NCBI GenBank assembly: GCA_000447245.1
Contig: AUYT01000001.1
Location: 2,040,001 to 2,104,000 of the forward strand
Direction: 5' to 3'
Length of the DNA: 64,000 nucleotides
Source of the DNA: a candidate division Zixibacteria bacterium RBG-1
GTDB lineage: Bacteria > Zixibacteria > MSB-5A5 > DSPP01 > RBG-1
Under the pieces are notes generated by a model. That model saw nothing but the letters and a program-made list of their open reading frames with translations, made no database searches and was not told the DNA's origin. This document shows, in pieces, positions 54,436 through 63,165 of this stretch. A program made the position numbers and the translations under genes. Position 1 is the stretch's first letter. The number at the start of each line of letters is the position of its first letter.

Positions 54436-55527
54436 ATGACAATCAAAAAAAAAACCAAAGTAGTTCAAATCGGCAAAGTAAAAGTCGGCGGGGAAAACCC
54501 GGTGGCAGTGCAATCTATGTGCTCAACTGATACCAGAGATGTGGCTACCACTGTGACTCAAATTCATGAAATGGAAAAAGCCGGCTGTGAAATTGTGCGG
54601 GTGGCGGTTCCGGATATGCCGGCCGCTTTAGCTTTGGGAGAGATTAAAAAACAGATTACTATTCCCTTAGTGGCTGACATTCATTTTGATTACCGTTTGG
54701 CTATCGAAGCTGCTAAACAGGGAGTGGATAAATTAAGAATCAACCCCGGCAACATCGGTGGGAAAGAAAAAATCAAGCAGGTAGTAGATATTGCCAAAGA
54801 AAAAAATATCCCCATCCGAGTGGGAGTTAATCAGGGTTCGGTGGAAAAAGATTTACTGGACAAATATGGACATCCTACACCGGAAGCTCTGGTGGAGTCG
54901 GCGTTAAGAAATGTGGGGCATTTGGAGGAGTTTGGTTTTGACCAGATGATTGTCTCTTTGAAAGCCTCTGACCCCAAGGATATGATTGATGCTTACTCTA
55001 TATTTTCTGAAAAGTCGGATTATCCTTTGCATTTAGGAGTAACTGAAGCCGGTCCGGTTTTCACCGGAACTATCCGTTCAGCTGTGGCTATGGGGAGCTT
55101 GCTTTATCGTGGGATTGGCGACACTTTGAGAGTATCTTTGACCGGTGATGTGGTTGAAGAAGTGAAGGTGGGTTGGGAGATTTTGAAATCTTTGGGCTTG
55201 AGGGTCAAAGGACCGACTTTGATTTCCTGCCCTACCTGTGGCAGAATTGAAGTGGATCTGATGAATCTGATTAAAGATATTGAAAAAGCGATTGAAACGG
55301 TACAAAAACCGGTTAAAATTTCGGTGATGGGTTGTGTAGTCAACGGTCCCGGAGAGGCCAGAGAAGCACCGATCGGGGTGATTGGCGGTAAAGGGGTTTT
55401 GATGTTGACCCGACATGGGAAAATAGTGAAAAGGTTAAAAGAGCATGAATTAGTGGATGCCTTGATTGAAGAGATTAATGCCTATAATCCAGCTACCAAT
55501 AGTTTCGAGACCCCCCTTCAGAATTGA
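54436..55527 (+). CDS. ispG: 4-Hydroxy-3-methylbut-2-enyl diphosphate synthase
   Basis: The 363-residue protein has VQSMCSTDTRDVATTV, LVADIHFDYRLA, KLRINPGNIG and, near the end, CPTC (C265, C268) with C300 (SVMGCVVNGPGEARE), the cluster ligands. It is the short, two-domain bacterial form. It converts MEcPP to HMBPP with [4Fe-4S] chemistry. ispH-ispG sit together, an arrangement that places the two electron-demanding MEP steps in one unit. Confidence 0.96.
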   Translation: MTIKKKTKVVQIGKVKVGGENPVAVQSMCSTDTRDVATTVTQIHEMEKAGCEIVRVAVPDMPAALALGEIKKQITIPLVADIHFDYRLAIEAAKQGVDKLRINPGNIGGKEKIKQVVDIAKEKNIPIRVGVNQGSVEKDLLDKYGHPTPEALVESALRNVGHLEEFGFDQMIVSLKASDPKDMIDAYSIFSEKSDYPLHLGVTEAGPVFTGTIRSAVAMGSLLYRGIGDTLRVSLTGDVVEEVKVGWEILKSLGLRVKGPTLISCPTCGRIEVDLMNLIKDIEKAIETVQKPVKISVMGCVVNGPGEAREAPIGVIGGKGVLMLTRHGKIVKRLKEHELVDALIEEINAYNPATNSFETPLQN

Positions 55528-55567
55528 CTTTTATTTTTAAAGATTCCTCGAATAACATATTATTTTC

Positions 55568-55596
55568 TTGACATTTTGACCTAAATTTCATAATTT
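55568..55596 (+). promoter_or_regulatory. Predicted promoter of ccmF
   Basis: TTGACA (55568-55573) and TAATTT (55591-55596) are 17 bases apart. The ATG at 55612 is 15 bases past the -10 box, with no Shine-Dalgarno. Confidence 0.55.
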
Positions 55597-55611
55597 AATC
55601 TTGGTAAACTT

Positions 55612-57870
55612 ATGGCTTATTTAGGGAAACTCAGCTTATACTCCGCTTTTATCTTTTCTCTTTTTTCTCTGTTGAGTTATTTTTTAGTCCTCAGAGGGAA
55701 AAATAATTTAATACTATGGAGTAGAAGATTTTTTTATCTAGCGTCGGCCTCTATTTTCCTGGCAGTTGTCAGTTTGATGTATCTCATTTTAAGCCACAAT
55801 TTTCAGGTCGCCTATGTTTACAATTACTCTTCCACGGATTTGCCTCTCCACTATCTGATAGCCACTTTCTGGGGTGGACAGGAAGGAACTTTCTTACTGT
55901 GGATTTTCTTCGGGGCTATTTTTGGCACAATTTTAACTAAAAAATCTGGCATTTTTGAAAAAGGAAATCTGTTTTTCTTTAATCTGATTCAGTTAGGGGT
56001 ATTATTAATTTTGCTGAAACGTTCTCCCTTTGTGTTATTGCCCGACGTTCCCACTGAAGGAGTGGGCTTAAATCCTCTTCTACAGAATTACTGGATGACT
56101 ATCCATCCGGTCGTAATGTTTGTGGGTTTTGCCTCAACCGGAGTCCCCTTTGTATTTGCTTTATCGGCTCTGCTGTTAAAAGAGTACGATTCCTGGCTGA
56201 ATTATGTCTTCCCCTGGGCTATATTTTCATTTTTAGCTTTGGGGACTGCTCTGACAATGGGTGGTTTTTGGGCTTATGAGGTTTTGGGCTGGGGAGGTTA
56301 CTGGGGCTGGGACCCGGTGGAAAATGCGTCTTTGATCCCCTGGCTTTTTTCAGCCGGTCTGATTCATGCCATAATCTTGCAAAGAAAAAAAGGGTCCTTA
56401 AAAAGAAGCGCTCTGCTTCTGGGGATTTTACCCTTTTTAGCCGTGGTGTATGGAACTTTTTTAACCCGCTCCGGTGTCTTAGCAGATTTTTCCGTCCATT
56501 CCTTTTTGGATTTAGGAATTAATCTTTATTTAATCATCTTTTTGTTTGTCTTTTTAGTAATCTCTTTAGGTTTACTTTTGTTTAGATTTAAAGATATAAA
56601 AGGGCAGGTTTCTTCCAACTCCTGGTTTTCCCGTGAATTTTTGGTTTTTTCCAATATCATAGGAATGATTTTGACGGCGGTTCTGGTTTTATTAGGAATG
56701 TCGGCCCCGCTTTTGACCAGGTGGTTTTACACTCCTTCCAATGTTCAGACCGCTTATTACAATGTCTCAGTTACCCCGATTGTAATTATGATTACCTTTT
56801 TATTGGGGCTTTTGCCGGTTTTGAAATGGGGGGAAAACCAGAGCCAGGGTTTGTTTAAGGGATTACGGATTCCTTTAGCACTGGCATTGTTGGGAACTTT
56901 TCTGGCATTTTTCTTGGGAGTTAAACAAGTTTTATTTTTATTATTCATATTTTTAGCCGGCCTGGCTTTTGTCAGCAACCTGACGATTGTAATCAGAAAA
57001 CTGAAGGAGAAAAAAATCTCCGGTGCTTTTGTGGTCCACTCCGGAGTGGCTATTTTGTTAATTGGAGTTATCGCTTCCAACGTCTATGAAAAGAAAACTA
57101 GATTAAATTTACAATTCGGAGTTCCTCAACCAGCCTTAGGTTACACTTTTACTTATCAAGGAAAAGATTTAAATTCTCCCCAAGAAAAAACCTCTCATAA
57201 AATTTTAGTCTCTGGTGGAAATTCTAACTTTGTAGCTAAACCGAAACAATATTTTACAGCTTACAATCAGGGCGTAATGCAGACTCCTTATATCAAAAGA
57301 TATCTTTTAAAAGATTTATATATTTCTCCTATTCATGTTGAACCACATGAAGAACTTGACCCAGCTTTTACTGAGGAAACCTTTCAGCTACAAAAAGGGG
57401 AAGAAAAACTAGTTAAAGGGTATATGGTGAAATTTGTAGAATTTGAAATGCAAGCTCATGATGATTTGGGACCCCAGCAAGTGGGAGCGGTTTTGGAAAT
57501 TGTTCAAAACGGCAAAAAAGAAAGCGTAATCCCACAGCTTTTGCTGGAAGGTTCGGAGATTAAAACTAAATCCGCCAATTTTAATTTTGGCCGGGCTACG
57601 GTGTATTTGGAGCAAGTAAACCCGGAAGAGAAGCTGGCGAGCTTCAGGATTGTGGGACAGTCCAGTTCCCAGGAAAATATGGAATTAGCCAGTTTTACCG
57701 TGGAAGTAGCAGTTAAGCCTTTAATCAATCTCTTTTGGGGAGGAGCGATTTTAGCCGTCATCGGGGGAATCTTCTCTCTTAGAAAAAGATGGAAACAAGT
57801 ACCAAAGGATAAAGCAGAAGAAAAACCCCCAGCCAAAGAGCCAACCCAGGAAAAAGTATTATCTTCTTAA
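55612..57870 (+). CDS. ccmF: CcmF/CcsA-type cytochrome c heme lyase
   Basis: The 752-residue protein has about fourteen membrane helices. The tryptophan-rich WWD motif (GWGGYWGWDPVENASL, about residues 227-242) and the flanking histidines (HPVVMFVG; HAIILQRK) handle heme in the CcmF family. A large periplasmic domain (about 490-700) and a last helix follow, then a Pro/Lys tail. It attaches heme to CxxCH proteins, such as the one at 13069. No other ccm genes are nearby, so the rest of the system must lie elsewhere. Confidence 0.9.
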   Translation: MAYLGKLSLYSAFIFSLFSLLSYFLVLRGKNNLILWSRRFFYLASASIFLAVVSLMYLILSHNFQVAYVYNYSSTDLPLHYLIATFWGGQEGTFLLWIFFGAIFGTILTKKSGIFEKGNLFFFNLIQLGVLLILLKRSPFVLLPDVPTEGVGLNPLLQNYWMTIHPVVMFVGFASTGVPFVFALSALLLKEYDSWLNYVFPWAIFSFLALGTALTMGGFWAYEVLGWGGYWGWDPVENASLIPWLFSAGLIHAIILQRKKGSLKRSALLLGILPFLAVVYGTFLTRSGVLADFSVHSFLDLGINLYLIIFLFVFLVISLGLLLFRFKDIKGQVSSNSWFSREFLVFSNIIGMILTAVLVLLGMSAPLLTRWFYTPSNVQTAYYNVSVTPIVIMITFLLGLLPVLKWGENQSQGLFKGLRIPLALALLGTFLAFFLGVKQVLFLLFIFLAGLAFVSNLTIVIRKLKEKKISGAFVVHSGVAILLIGVIASNVYEKKTRLNLQFGVPQPALGYTFTYQGKDLNSPQEKTSHKILVSGGNSNFVAKPKQYFTAYNQGVMQTPYIKRYLLKDLYISPIHVEPHEELDPAFTEETFQLQKGEEKLVKGYMVKFVEFEMQAHDDLGPQQVGAVLEIVQNGKKESVIPQLLLEGSEIKTKSANFNFGRATVYLEQVNPEEKLASFRIVGQSSSQENMELASFTVEVAVKPLINLFWGGAILAVIGGIFSLRKRWKQVPKDKAEEKPPAKEPTQEKVLSS

Positions 57871-57915
57871 ATCTTAGAATCACTCTCAATTTAAATAATT
57901 AATCCTAAAAAACTC

Positions 57916-57943
57916 TTGACAAGTCATTGTAATCGTATATATT
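57916..57943 (+). promoter_or_regulatory. Predicted promoter of the carboxypeptidase-regulatory/dockerin gene
   Basis: TTGACA (57916-57921) and TATATT (57938-57943) are 16 bases apart. The leader of about 65 bases ends with AAGGAGGAG just before the ATG at 58019. Confidence 0.6.
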
Positions 57944-58018
57944 TATACCACCAAAAAGAGGTCAGGGTTGATTCAAATTTTTCTCCAAAGAATTCAATTT
58001 TAGTCGTAAGGAGGAGTT

Positions 58019-59716
58019 ATGTCTCGCCATTTTAAACTTTCAGTCTTTATTTTAACATTTTTGTTTACCGCATTATTTTACAATCCAGTACTGGCCGATG
58101 GTTTCGGCTCTATATCCGGCACCGTAACAGGTGATTCTACCGAATTACCTTTAGCTAATGCGGTAGTTGTAGCTCACAAACTAGGATCTTTTTTCGCCAA
58201 GAATGGTATCACCGATGAAAGCGGGAATTATAGCATTCAGGAACTCCCGGTTGGAAATTATATAGTAGCTGCTTGCCATGAAGGTTATAAATGTGAGCTT
58301 TATGACAATACCCAAAAAGAAGAAAGCGCCACAGTGGTGGTGGTAGTGACTGACCAGAATACTCCCAACATAAATTTTGCACTTACTGCTAAAGAAACAC
58401 CCCCAGACTTTGGTTCTATTTCAGGGACTGTGACAGATTTTGAAACCGGTGAACCAATTGAAGGAGCCATACTGGTCGCATTTGATTTGATACATCACTT
58501 AGAGGAGTATCATTCCAAAGCCCGAACCGATTCTTCCGGAAATTACACCATAGAAAATCTGTTTCCCAGTAAATACAGAGTCATTGCCTGGGCAGAAGGG
58601 TACGAGTTTGCAGTTTATCCTGAGACAGTAGCTGTAGGACCAGGCGAAGATGTAACCGGCATCAATTTCCAGCTCAAGAAAAAACAACAGGGAGCTATTG
58701 CCGGAAATGTGACCGAGAAAGGTTCAGGCCTACCCTTACATGCTCTGGTCATTGCACATCAGGTAGAAGGACGGGGCTATGGTAGAGCTTTGACTGATGA
58801 GAATGGACATTATTTGATTAAGAATTTACCGGAAGGAAGATATAAAGTAATCGCCTTTGCCAGAGAACATCACCCGACTGTCTATCCGGAGCCAGTGCCG
58901 GTAATCGGTGGACAAATTACGGATGGAATCAATCTTGAATTGGAACTTTTGCCTTTGGAGTTAACCGGATTTATTAAGGGAACGGTCACCGATGACAGTA
59001 CCGGTGCTCCTATTGCAAAAGCTGTAATCGTTGCCTTTGCTAAAAATAACGAAGGACATCACATAGTCAGATTCACTCACAGTCAAGAAGATGGCAGTTA
59101 TGAGTTATGTCATTTACCTCAAATTCCTTTCTATGTGGCTTGCTGGGCTAAAGGATATATGGCTGAACTTTATAACGATGCTCACCGTATCGAAGATGCT
59201 ACCAAAGTCACTCCCGATGCTTTCGGAATTGATTTTGCCTTGACTCCTAAGACAGAACACCCCTTGGTAGTAAGTGGAAACACCATCCTATCCAACAACA
59301 ACTCTCCTTTAGCGGGAGTTATAGTGAATGCCTTTGAGAATGATGGTAGTTTAGCTTCCGCTGCCTTCAGTTTACCGGACGGTTGCTTTTATCTAGACGG
59401 TTTGAACTTTGAAAACTACAACTTGGCCGTGACCAGTACTCAGGGAAACGCCTCCACCTATGCTGTGGACATGATGAACGGAGATAATTACAGTGCCAAT
59501 TTAAGCTTAGCCGGAAGTTTGAGAGGGGATGTAACCGGGGACGGCAAAGTTAATTTAGGAGACATAATTGGGATGGTGAATGCCATTTTCAAGAGCATGA
59601 ATCCACCTCCGGTTCAAATGGGAGATGTCAACTGCGATAATAAAGTTAATATGGCTGATATCATATACTTAGTTAACTTTATCTATAAAAATGGCATTAT
59701 TCCCTGTAATCCCTAA
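58019..59716 (+). CDS. Secreted protein of five carboxypeptidase-regulatory-like domains with doubled dockerin-like end
   Basis: The 565-residue protein has a signal peptide (NPVLADG). Five repeats of 85-105 residues follow, each opening with a SGTVTD/AGNVTE-type strand and a PLANAVVVAHK-type strand, then an ENLPxGxYxVxA turn. This is the CarboxypepD_reg (prealbumin-like) fold. The C-terminus has two dockerin-like repeats (GDVTGDGKVNLGDIIGMVN; GDVNCDNKVNMADIIYLVN), with more canonical acidic loops than in the FG-GAP protein. It ends IIPCNP. Probably a surface or matrix protein; ligand unknown. Confidence 0.82.
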   Translation: MSRHFKLSVFILTFLFTALFYNPVLADGFGSISGTVTGDSTELPLANAVVVAHKLGSFFAKNGITDESGNYSIQELPVGNYIVAACHEGYKCELYDNTQKEESATVVVVVTDQNTPNINFALTAKETPPDFGSISGTVTDFETGEPIEGAILVAFDLIHHLEEYHSKARTDSSGNYTIENLFPSKYRVIAWAEGYEFAVYPETVAVGPGEDVTGINFQLKKKQQGAIAGNVTEKGSGLPLHALVIAHQVEGRGYGRALTDENGHYLIKNLPEGRYKVIAFAREHHPTVYPEPVPVIGGQITDGINLELELLPLELTGFIKGTVTDDSTGAPIAKAVIVAFAKNNEGHHIVRFTHSQEDGSYELCHLPQIPFYVACWAKGYMAELYNDAHRIEDATKVTPDAFGIDFALTPKTEHPLVVSGNTILSNNNSPLAGVIVNAFENDGSLASAAFSLPDGCFYLDGLNFENYNLAVTSTQGNASTYAVDMMNGDNYSANLSLAGSLRGDVTGDGKVNLGDIIGMVNAIFKSMNPPPVQMGDVNCDNKVNMADIIYLVNFIYKNGIIPCNP

Positions 59717-59741
59717 AAAATAACAACATACTTTTATTCAC

Positions 59742-59775
59742 AGAGGGTGCACTTCGAAGTTCACCCTCTTTTTTT
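59742..59775 (+). terminator. Strong rho-independent terminator after the dockerin gene
   Basis: AGAGGGTG (59742-59749) pairs with CACCCTCT (59762-59769), and the inside ACTTCGAAGT pairs with itself. Seven T follow in all. Confidence 0.9.
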
Positions 59776-59932
59776 GCACAATTATTTACCCTCTCTCCGT
59801 CAAAATAGACTGGCATGTTAACTCCTTTAAGGTCAACGGGTTAATTACTAATGACCGTTTTTTACTTCTCTCTTTAACCCATTCTGGCTAATTTAACTTT
59901 TCAGCCGCAAATTTGGAACTTGTCAAATTGAA

Positions 59933-59962
59933 TTAACTTGTTTATTAACAATGAGTTATAAT
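59933..59962 (+). promoter_or_regulatory. Predicted promoter of the candidate small RNA
   Basis: TATAAT (59957-59962) is a perfect -10 box. TTAACT (59933-59938) is a possible -35 at 18 bases. No open frame follows before the terminator at 60055-60097, so a transcript starting near 59969 would be non-coding. Confidence 0.5.
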
Positions 59963-59968
59963 TTAAAG

Positions 59969-60097
59969 AGAATTTTCAGATTTTTTTTAAAGAGGCACGC
60001 CTTTTGTATTATAAGAGGGTGTCCTCTGTAGCTCCTTCTTTACCCAAACCTCCAGACTTTCGCCCGAGAAGGGGACGGGCGAAAGTCGGTTTTTTTT
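59969..60097 (+). ncRNA. Candidate structured small RNA, about 129 nt
   Basis: The gene-free region 59717-60311 holds, between two terminators, a likely RNA. Hairpin 1 (59991-60027) has AGAGG/CCTCT, one bulged base, then nine more pairs (59997-60005 with 60014-60022, some G-U) around an eight-base loop. A pyrimidine-rich linker (60028-60054) contains CTCCTTCTT. Hairpin 2 is the terminator stem with an eleven-base purine-rich loop. Linker 60032-60040 can pair with loop 60066-60074 over nine positions, a possible pseudoknot. The linker also complements Shine-Dalgarno sequences. Boundaries are inferred; no known RNA family is recognised. Confidence 0.5.
60055..60097 (+). terminator. Very strong rho-independent terminator ending the candidate RNA
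   Basis: GACTTTCGCCC (60055-60065) pairs perfectly over 11 bases with GGGCGAAAGTC (60077-60087) around GAGAAGGGGAC. Eight T follow after GG. No gene precedes it closely, since the dockerin gene already has its own terminator. Confidence 0.92.
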
Positions 60098-60255
60098 AAG
60101 TGCCAGATTTAGCATCTCAATCGACTTGTAGGTTAATTTGCTTAATCAATTATCTTTTTAAGAGCGGAGTGACTTTTCCCGGCAGCTTCGTTAGATTTTC
60201 ACTACTTTTGAAAAGTTCCTGATTATGTACAACTATCTATAATCAAATTATTTTG

Positions 60256-60284
60256 TTGACAGTCTTTTCTAATTTTTTTAAATT
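60256..60284 (+). promoter_or_regulatory. Predicted promoter of pgsA
   Basis: TTGACA (60256-60261) and TAAATT (60279-60284) are 17 bases apart. The ATG at 60312 has no Shine-Dalgarno. The stretch 60098-60255 shows only short AT-rich inverted repeats. Confidence 0.55.
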
Positions 60285-60311
60285 GAATTAAATTTCTAAT
60301 TTTTACAATCG

Positions 60312-60899
60312 ATGAATCTACCAAATGCTCTGACCATTTTCAGAATTGTTTTGGCTCCGGTTTTCATGATTTTGTTTCTGATTGATAGCATCCACACGAA
60401 AATTTTGGCTTTATTAATTTTTGTCTTGGCGGTTTTTACTGATTTATATGACGGCTATCTGGCTCGCAAAAACGGCATGATAACCGGTTTTGGGAAGTTT
60501 ATGGATCCTTTGGCCGATAAAATTCTGGTCTCCACTGCTCTGGTCTGCTTTGTAGCCCTGGACTATGTCAGAACCTGGATGGTTTTGACTATAATAGTGC
60601 GGGAATTTTTTATCACCGGATTCAGGACCTTAGCCGCCTATCGGGGGTTTGTGATTGCACCGACAATTCTGGCGCAATGGAAAACGGTTTCCCAAATGTT
60701 TATCATTACGGTTATTTTGCTGTACACCGTTTTAGAAACTCTGTTGGTCCCCTTGGGTTACCATTGGTCGATTTTTACCAGCCCCTGGACCAACCGGGTC
60801 TTTGATATAGCCATGTTTGTGGTAATGGTCTTGACTGTCGTAACCGGGGTTATTTACCTGATTAAAAACGCCTCCTTGTTAAAAGGGGTTTTAAAATAG
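60312..60899 (+). CDS. pgsA: CDP-diacylglycerol-glycerol-3-phosphate 3-phosphatidyltransferase
   Basis: The 195-residue membrane protein begins MNLPNALTIFRIVLAPVF, typical of PgsA. The CDP-alcohol phosphotransferase residues are D47, G48, A51, R52, G61, D65 and D69. KFMDPLADKILVSTALVCFV follows the family closely. It makes phosphatidylglycerol phosphate, which the next gene product dephosphorylates. Distinct from the inositol-type paralogue at 7608. Confidence 0.94.
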   Translation: MNLPNALTIFRIVLAPVFMILFLIDSIHTKILALLIFVLAVFTDLYDGYLARKNGMITGFGKFMDPLADKILVSTALVCFVALDYVRTWMVLTIIVREFFITGFRTLAAYRGFVIAPTILAQWKTVSQMFIITVILLYTVLETLLVPLGYHWSIFTSPWTNRVFDIAMFVVMVLTVVTGVIYLIKNASLLKGVLK

Positions 60900-60923
60900 A
60901 TAGGATAAGCTATCAGAAACTTC

Positions 60924-61358
60924 TTGGTTAAATTTATCGCCTCCTGTGGTTTTGTCGGTTACATTCCTTTTGCTCCCGGGAGCTGGATCAGTCTTTTGGT
61001 ATTGATTCTAATTTGGTTTTGGCAGCCATCTCTTCCCTTGTTTTTAATTTTTATATTGGTATCATTTTTTGGCGGAGTCATAATCGCAAGCACAGCCGAG
61101 AGAATTTGGGAACATGATTCCGGGAAAATAGTAATTGACGAATTTCTGGGAATGTTGGTGGCTTTATTTCTTTTGCCTCATAAATTGCTTTTTTATGGAC
61201 TAAGTTTAATATTATTCCGTTTTTTTGATATCGTGAAGCCGCTATTTATTAGAAAGCTGGAAAAACTGCCGTCGGGCTGGGGAGTGATGGCAGATGACCT
61301 TTTGGCTGGGATTTATGCTAATTTAGTGGTGCAAATTTTGGTTTTAATCTTACCATAA
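60924..61358 (+). CDS. pgpA: Phosphatidylglycerophosphatase A
   Basis: The 144-residue membrane protein has ASCGFVGYIPFAPGSWISLL at the start, IVIDEFLGMLVALFLLP, FRFFDIVKPLFIRKLEKLP and GVMADDLLAGIYANL, all PgpA signatures with the acidic residues that bind magnesium. It converts phosphatidylglycerol phosphate to phosphatidylglycerol. The start is TTG at 60924; in-frame ATG is absent and a stop lies five codons earlier. Reading order pgsA-pgpA places two consecutive steps together. Confidence 0.92.
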   Translation: MVKFIASCGFVGYIPFAPGSWISLLVLILIWFWQPSLPLFLIFILVSFFGGVIIASTAERIWEHDSGKIVIDEFLGMLVALFLLPHKLLFYGLSLILFRFFDIVKPLFIRKLEKLPSGWGVMADDLLAGIYANLVVQILVLILP

Positions 61359-61359
61359 A

Positions 61360-62604
61360 ATGAAAGCTGAAATAATAATTATCGGGGATGAGATTTTATA
61401 CGGGCTGACCCTTGACACCAATTCGGCCTTTATAGCTGAAAAGCTGGGTGAATTGGGAATTGAAATTAGTTACAAGACCGCTATCGGGGATGAGGTCAAA
61501 AAAATTGTGGAAGCTATCCATTCGGCTCAAAGAAGAGTCGATTTGGTAATTGTCACCGGAGGATTAGGTCCTACCTCAGATGATTTGACGGTCAAAGCCA
61601 TTGCTAAAGCGTTCAAGAAAAACCTAATTTTCCATCCCGAAATTTTGAAAAAAATTGAAGCCCGCTTCAAAACCCGCGGAATTGAAATGCCCAAGATTAA
61701 TCAAAATCAGGCCCTAATTCCACAAGGAGCTAAAGCTCTGGAAAACCAACTTGGCTCAGCGCCGGGAATTTTAATTGAAGAGGATAAAAAGATTTTTATC
61801 GCCCTTCCGGGGGTACCTAAGGAGATGAAAGCCATGCTGGAACAAGAGGTGATACCACTTTTAAAAACCAAAGTCGGCAAAACCAAAATTGTTCACCGCA
61901 AGCTTCGCACGACCGGAATTATAGAATCAAAATTATATGAAAAAATCCAGGACTTATTGAAAGATTTAAAAGAAATCAAAGTAGCTTTTTTACCCAGTTA
62001 TCTGGGGGTAGATTTGAGATTGACCGCCAACTTAAAAACTTCTTCTAAATCCAAAGATGTTATAACCCAATTGGAAGATAAAATAAAAGAGCGAATTGGT
62101 GGATTTATTTATAGTTATGATGAACAGACCTTAGAAGAGGTGGTGGGGAGAATTTTGAAGGAGAATAAGCGGACCTTGTCCGTGGCTGAATCTTGTACCG
62201 GTGGCTTGGTAGCGGCTAAAATCACCAATATTTCCGGCAGTTCGGATTATTTTGAAAGAGGAGTGGTTAGTTACAGCAACCAAGCCAAAATGGAAATTTT
62301 AGGTGTACCCAAAGAATTATTAGACAAATTCGGTGCAGTCAGCCAAGAAGTAGCTTTAGCAATGGCTCAAGGAGTGAGAAAAATTTCAAAAACTGATTTA
62401 GGATTATCCGTGACCGGAATTGCCGGACCTACTGGTGGAACCCCTGAAAAACCAGTGGGTTTGATTTATATTGCACTGGCTGATGTAAACAAAGGTTGGG
62501 TTGAAAAATTTATCTTTGGGCAAGATCGTATGATTAATCGAGAAAGAACTGCTCAAGCCGCTTTAAATATAGTTCGGCTTTATTTTTTGGGAAAATATAA
62601 ATGA
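61360..62604 (+). CDS. cinA: CinA family protein (competence/damage-inducible; NMN deamidase type)
   Basis: The 414-residue protein has an N-terminal molybdopterin-binding-like domain (EIIIIGDEILYGLTLDTN, VTGGLGPTSDDLTVKA) and a C-terminal CinA domain (LSVAESCTGGLVAAKITNISGSS, SVTGIAGPTGGTPEKPVGL) with amidase activity on NMN in studied members. Together with thpR and recA this is a frequently seen order. It starts 1 base after pgpA and overlaps thpR by four bases. Confidence 0.94.
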   Translation: MKAEIIIIGDEILYGLTLDTNSAFIAEKLGELGIEISYKTAIGDEVKKIVEAIHSAQRRVDLVIVTGGLGPTSDDLTVKAIAKAFKKNLIFHPEILKKIEARFKTRGIEMPKINQNQALIPQGAKALENQLGSAPGILIEEDKKIFIALPGVPKEMKAMLEQEVIPLLKTKVGKTKIVHRKLRTTGIIESKLYEKIQDLLKDLKEIKVAFLPSYLGVDLRLTANLKTSSKSKDVITQLEDKIKERIGGFIYSYDEQTLEEVVGRILKENKRTLSVAESCTGGLVAAKITNISGSSDYFERGVVSYSNQAKMEILGVPKELLDKFGAVSQEVALAMAQGVRKISKTDLGLSVTGIAGPTGGTPEKPVGLIYIALADVNKGWVEKFIFGQDRMINRERTAQAALNIVRLYFLGKYK

Positions 62605-63155
62605 GAACTTTTGTAGCAATTGAATTACCCCCAGAGTTAACCTCCCAAATTGACCAGTTGCAAACTGTTTTAAGAAAAACTGGTGCGGATGTCAGCTGGG
62701 TCAAATCCCAGAATGTACACATTACCTTAAAATTTTTAGGTGAAGTTAAAGAAGAGAAAATAGAAGATGTCTATCAGGCAACTGAGCTATCTGTGAAAGG
62801 AATCAGAAAATTTCAGGTAAATTTACAAGGTTTAGGTGGCTTCCCCAATATGAAACGGCCCAGGGTAATCTGGATAGGAGTAGAAAAAGGAAAAGAGATT
62901 TTGGCAGAACTTTATCCTAAAGTGGAGGAGGAGTTTTATAAAATCGGTTTTGCTAAAGAAAATCGAAGCTTTACTCCACATCTAACCATTGGTAGGGTCA
63001 AGTCCCCCAAAAACTTAGAGAGCTTGGCAGCTGAAATTCATAAAACCACATTTGAAACCGAAGAATTCGAGGTTAAAGAAGTGGTGGTGATGAAAAGCAC
63101 CCTTCATCCTACTGGCTCGGTTTATACCCCCATGAAAAAAGTTTTACTCTCTTAA
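62601..63155 (+). CDS. thpR: RNA 2',3'-cyclic phosphodiesterase (LigT/ThpR)
   Basis: The 184-residue 2H-fold protein has the two catalytic HxT motifs: H40-I-T42 (VHITLKFLGEV) and H127-L-T129 (PHLTIGRVK). It opens MRTFVAIELP, typical of ThpR, which hydrolyses 2',3'-cyclic phosphate ends of RNA. Its ATG overlaps the end of cinA by four bases, so translation is coupled. Confidence 0.93.
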   Translation: MRTFVAIELPPELTSQIDQLQTVLRKTGADVSWVKSQNVHITLKFLGEVKEEKIEDVYQATELSVKGIRKFQVNLQGLGGFPNMKRPRVIWIGVEKGKEILAELYPKVEEEFYKIGFAKENRSFTPHLTIGRVKSPKNLESLAAEIHKTTFETEEFEVKEVVVMKSTLHPTGSVYTPMKKVLLS

Positions 63156-63165
63156 CGGTTGCTTT

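Noticed and set aside
58019-59716. Cellulosome component
   Set aside because: Dockerin-like repeats occur, but there is no glycoside hydrolase or cohesin gene in the window.
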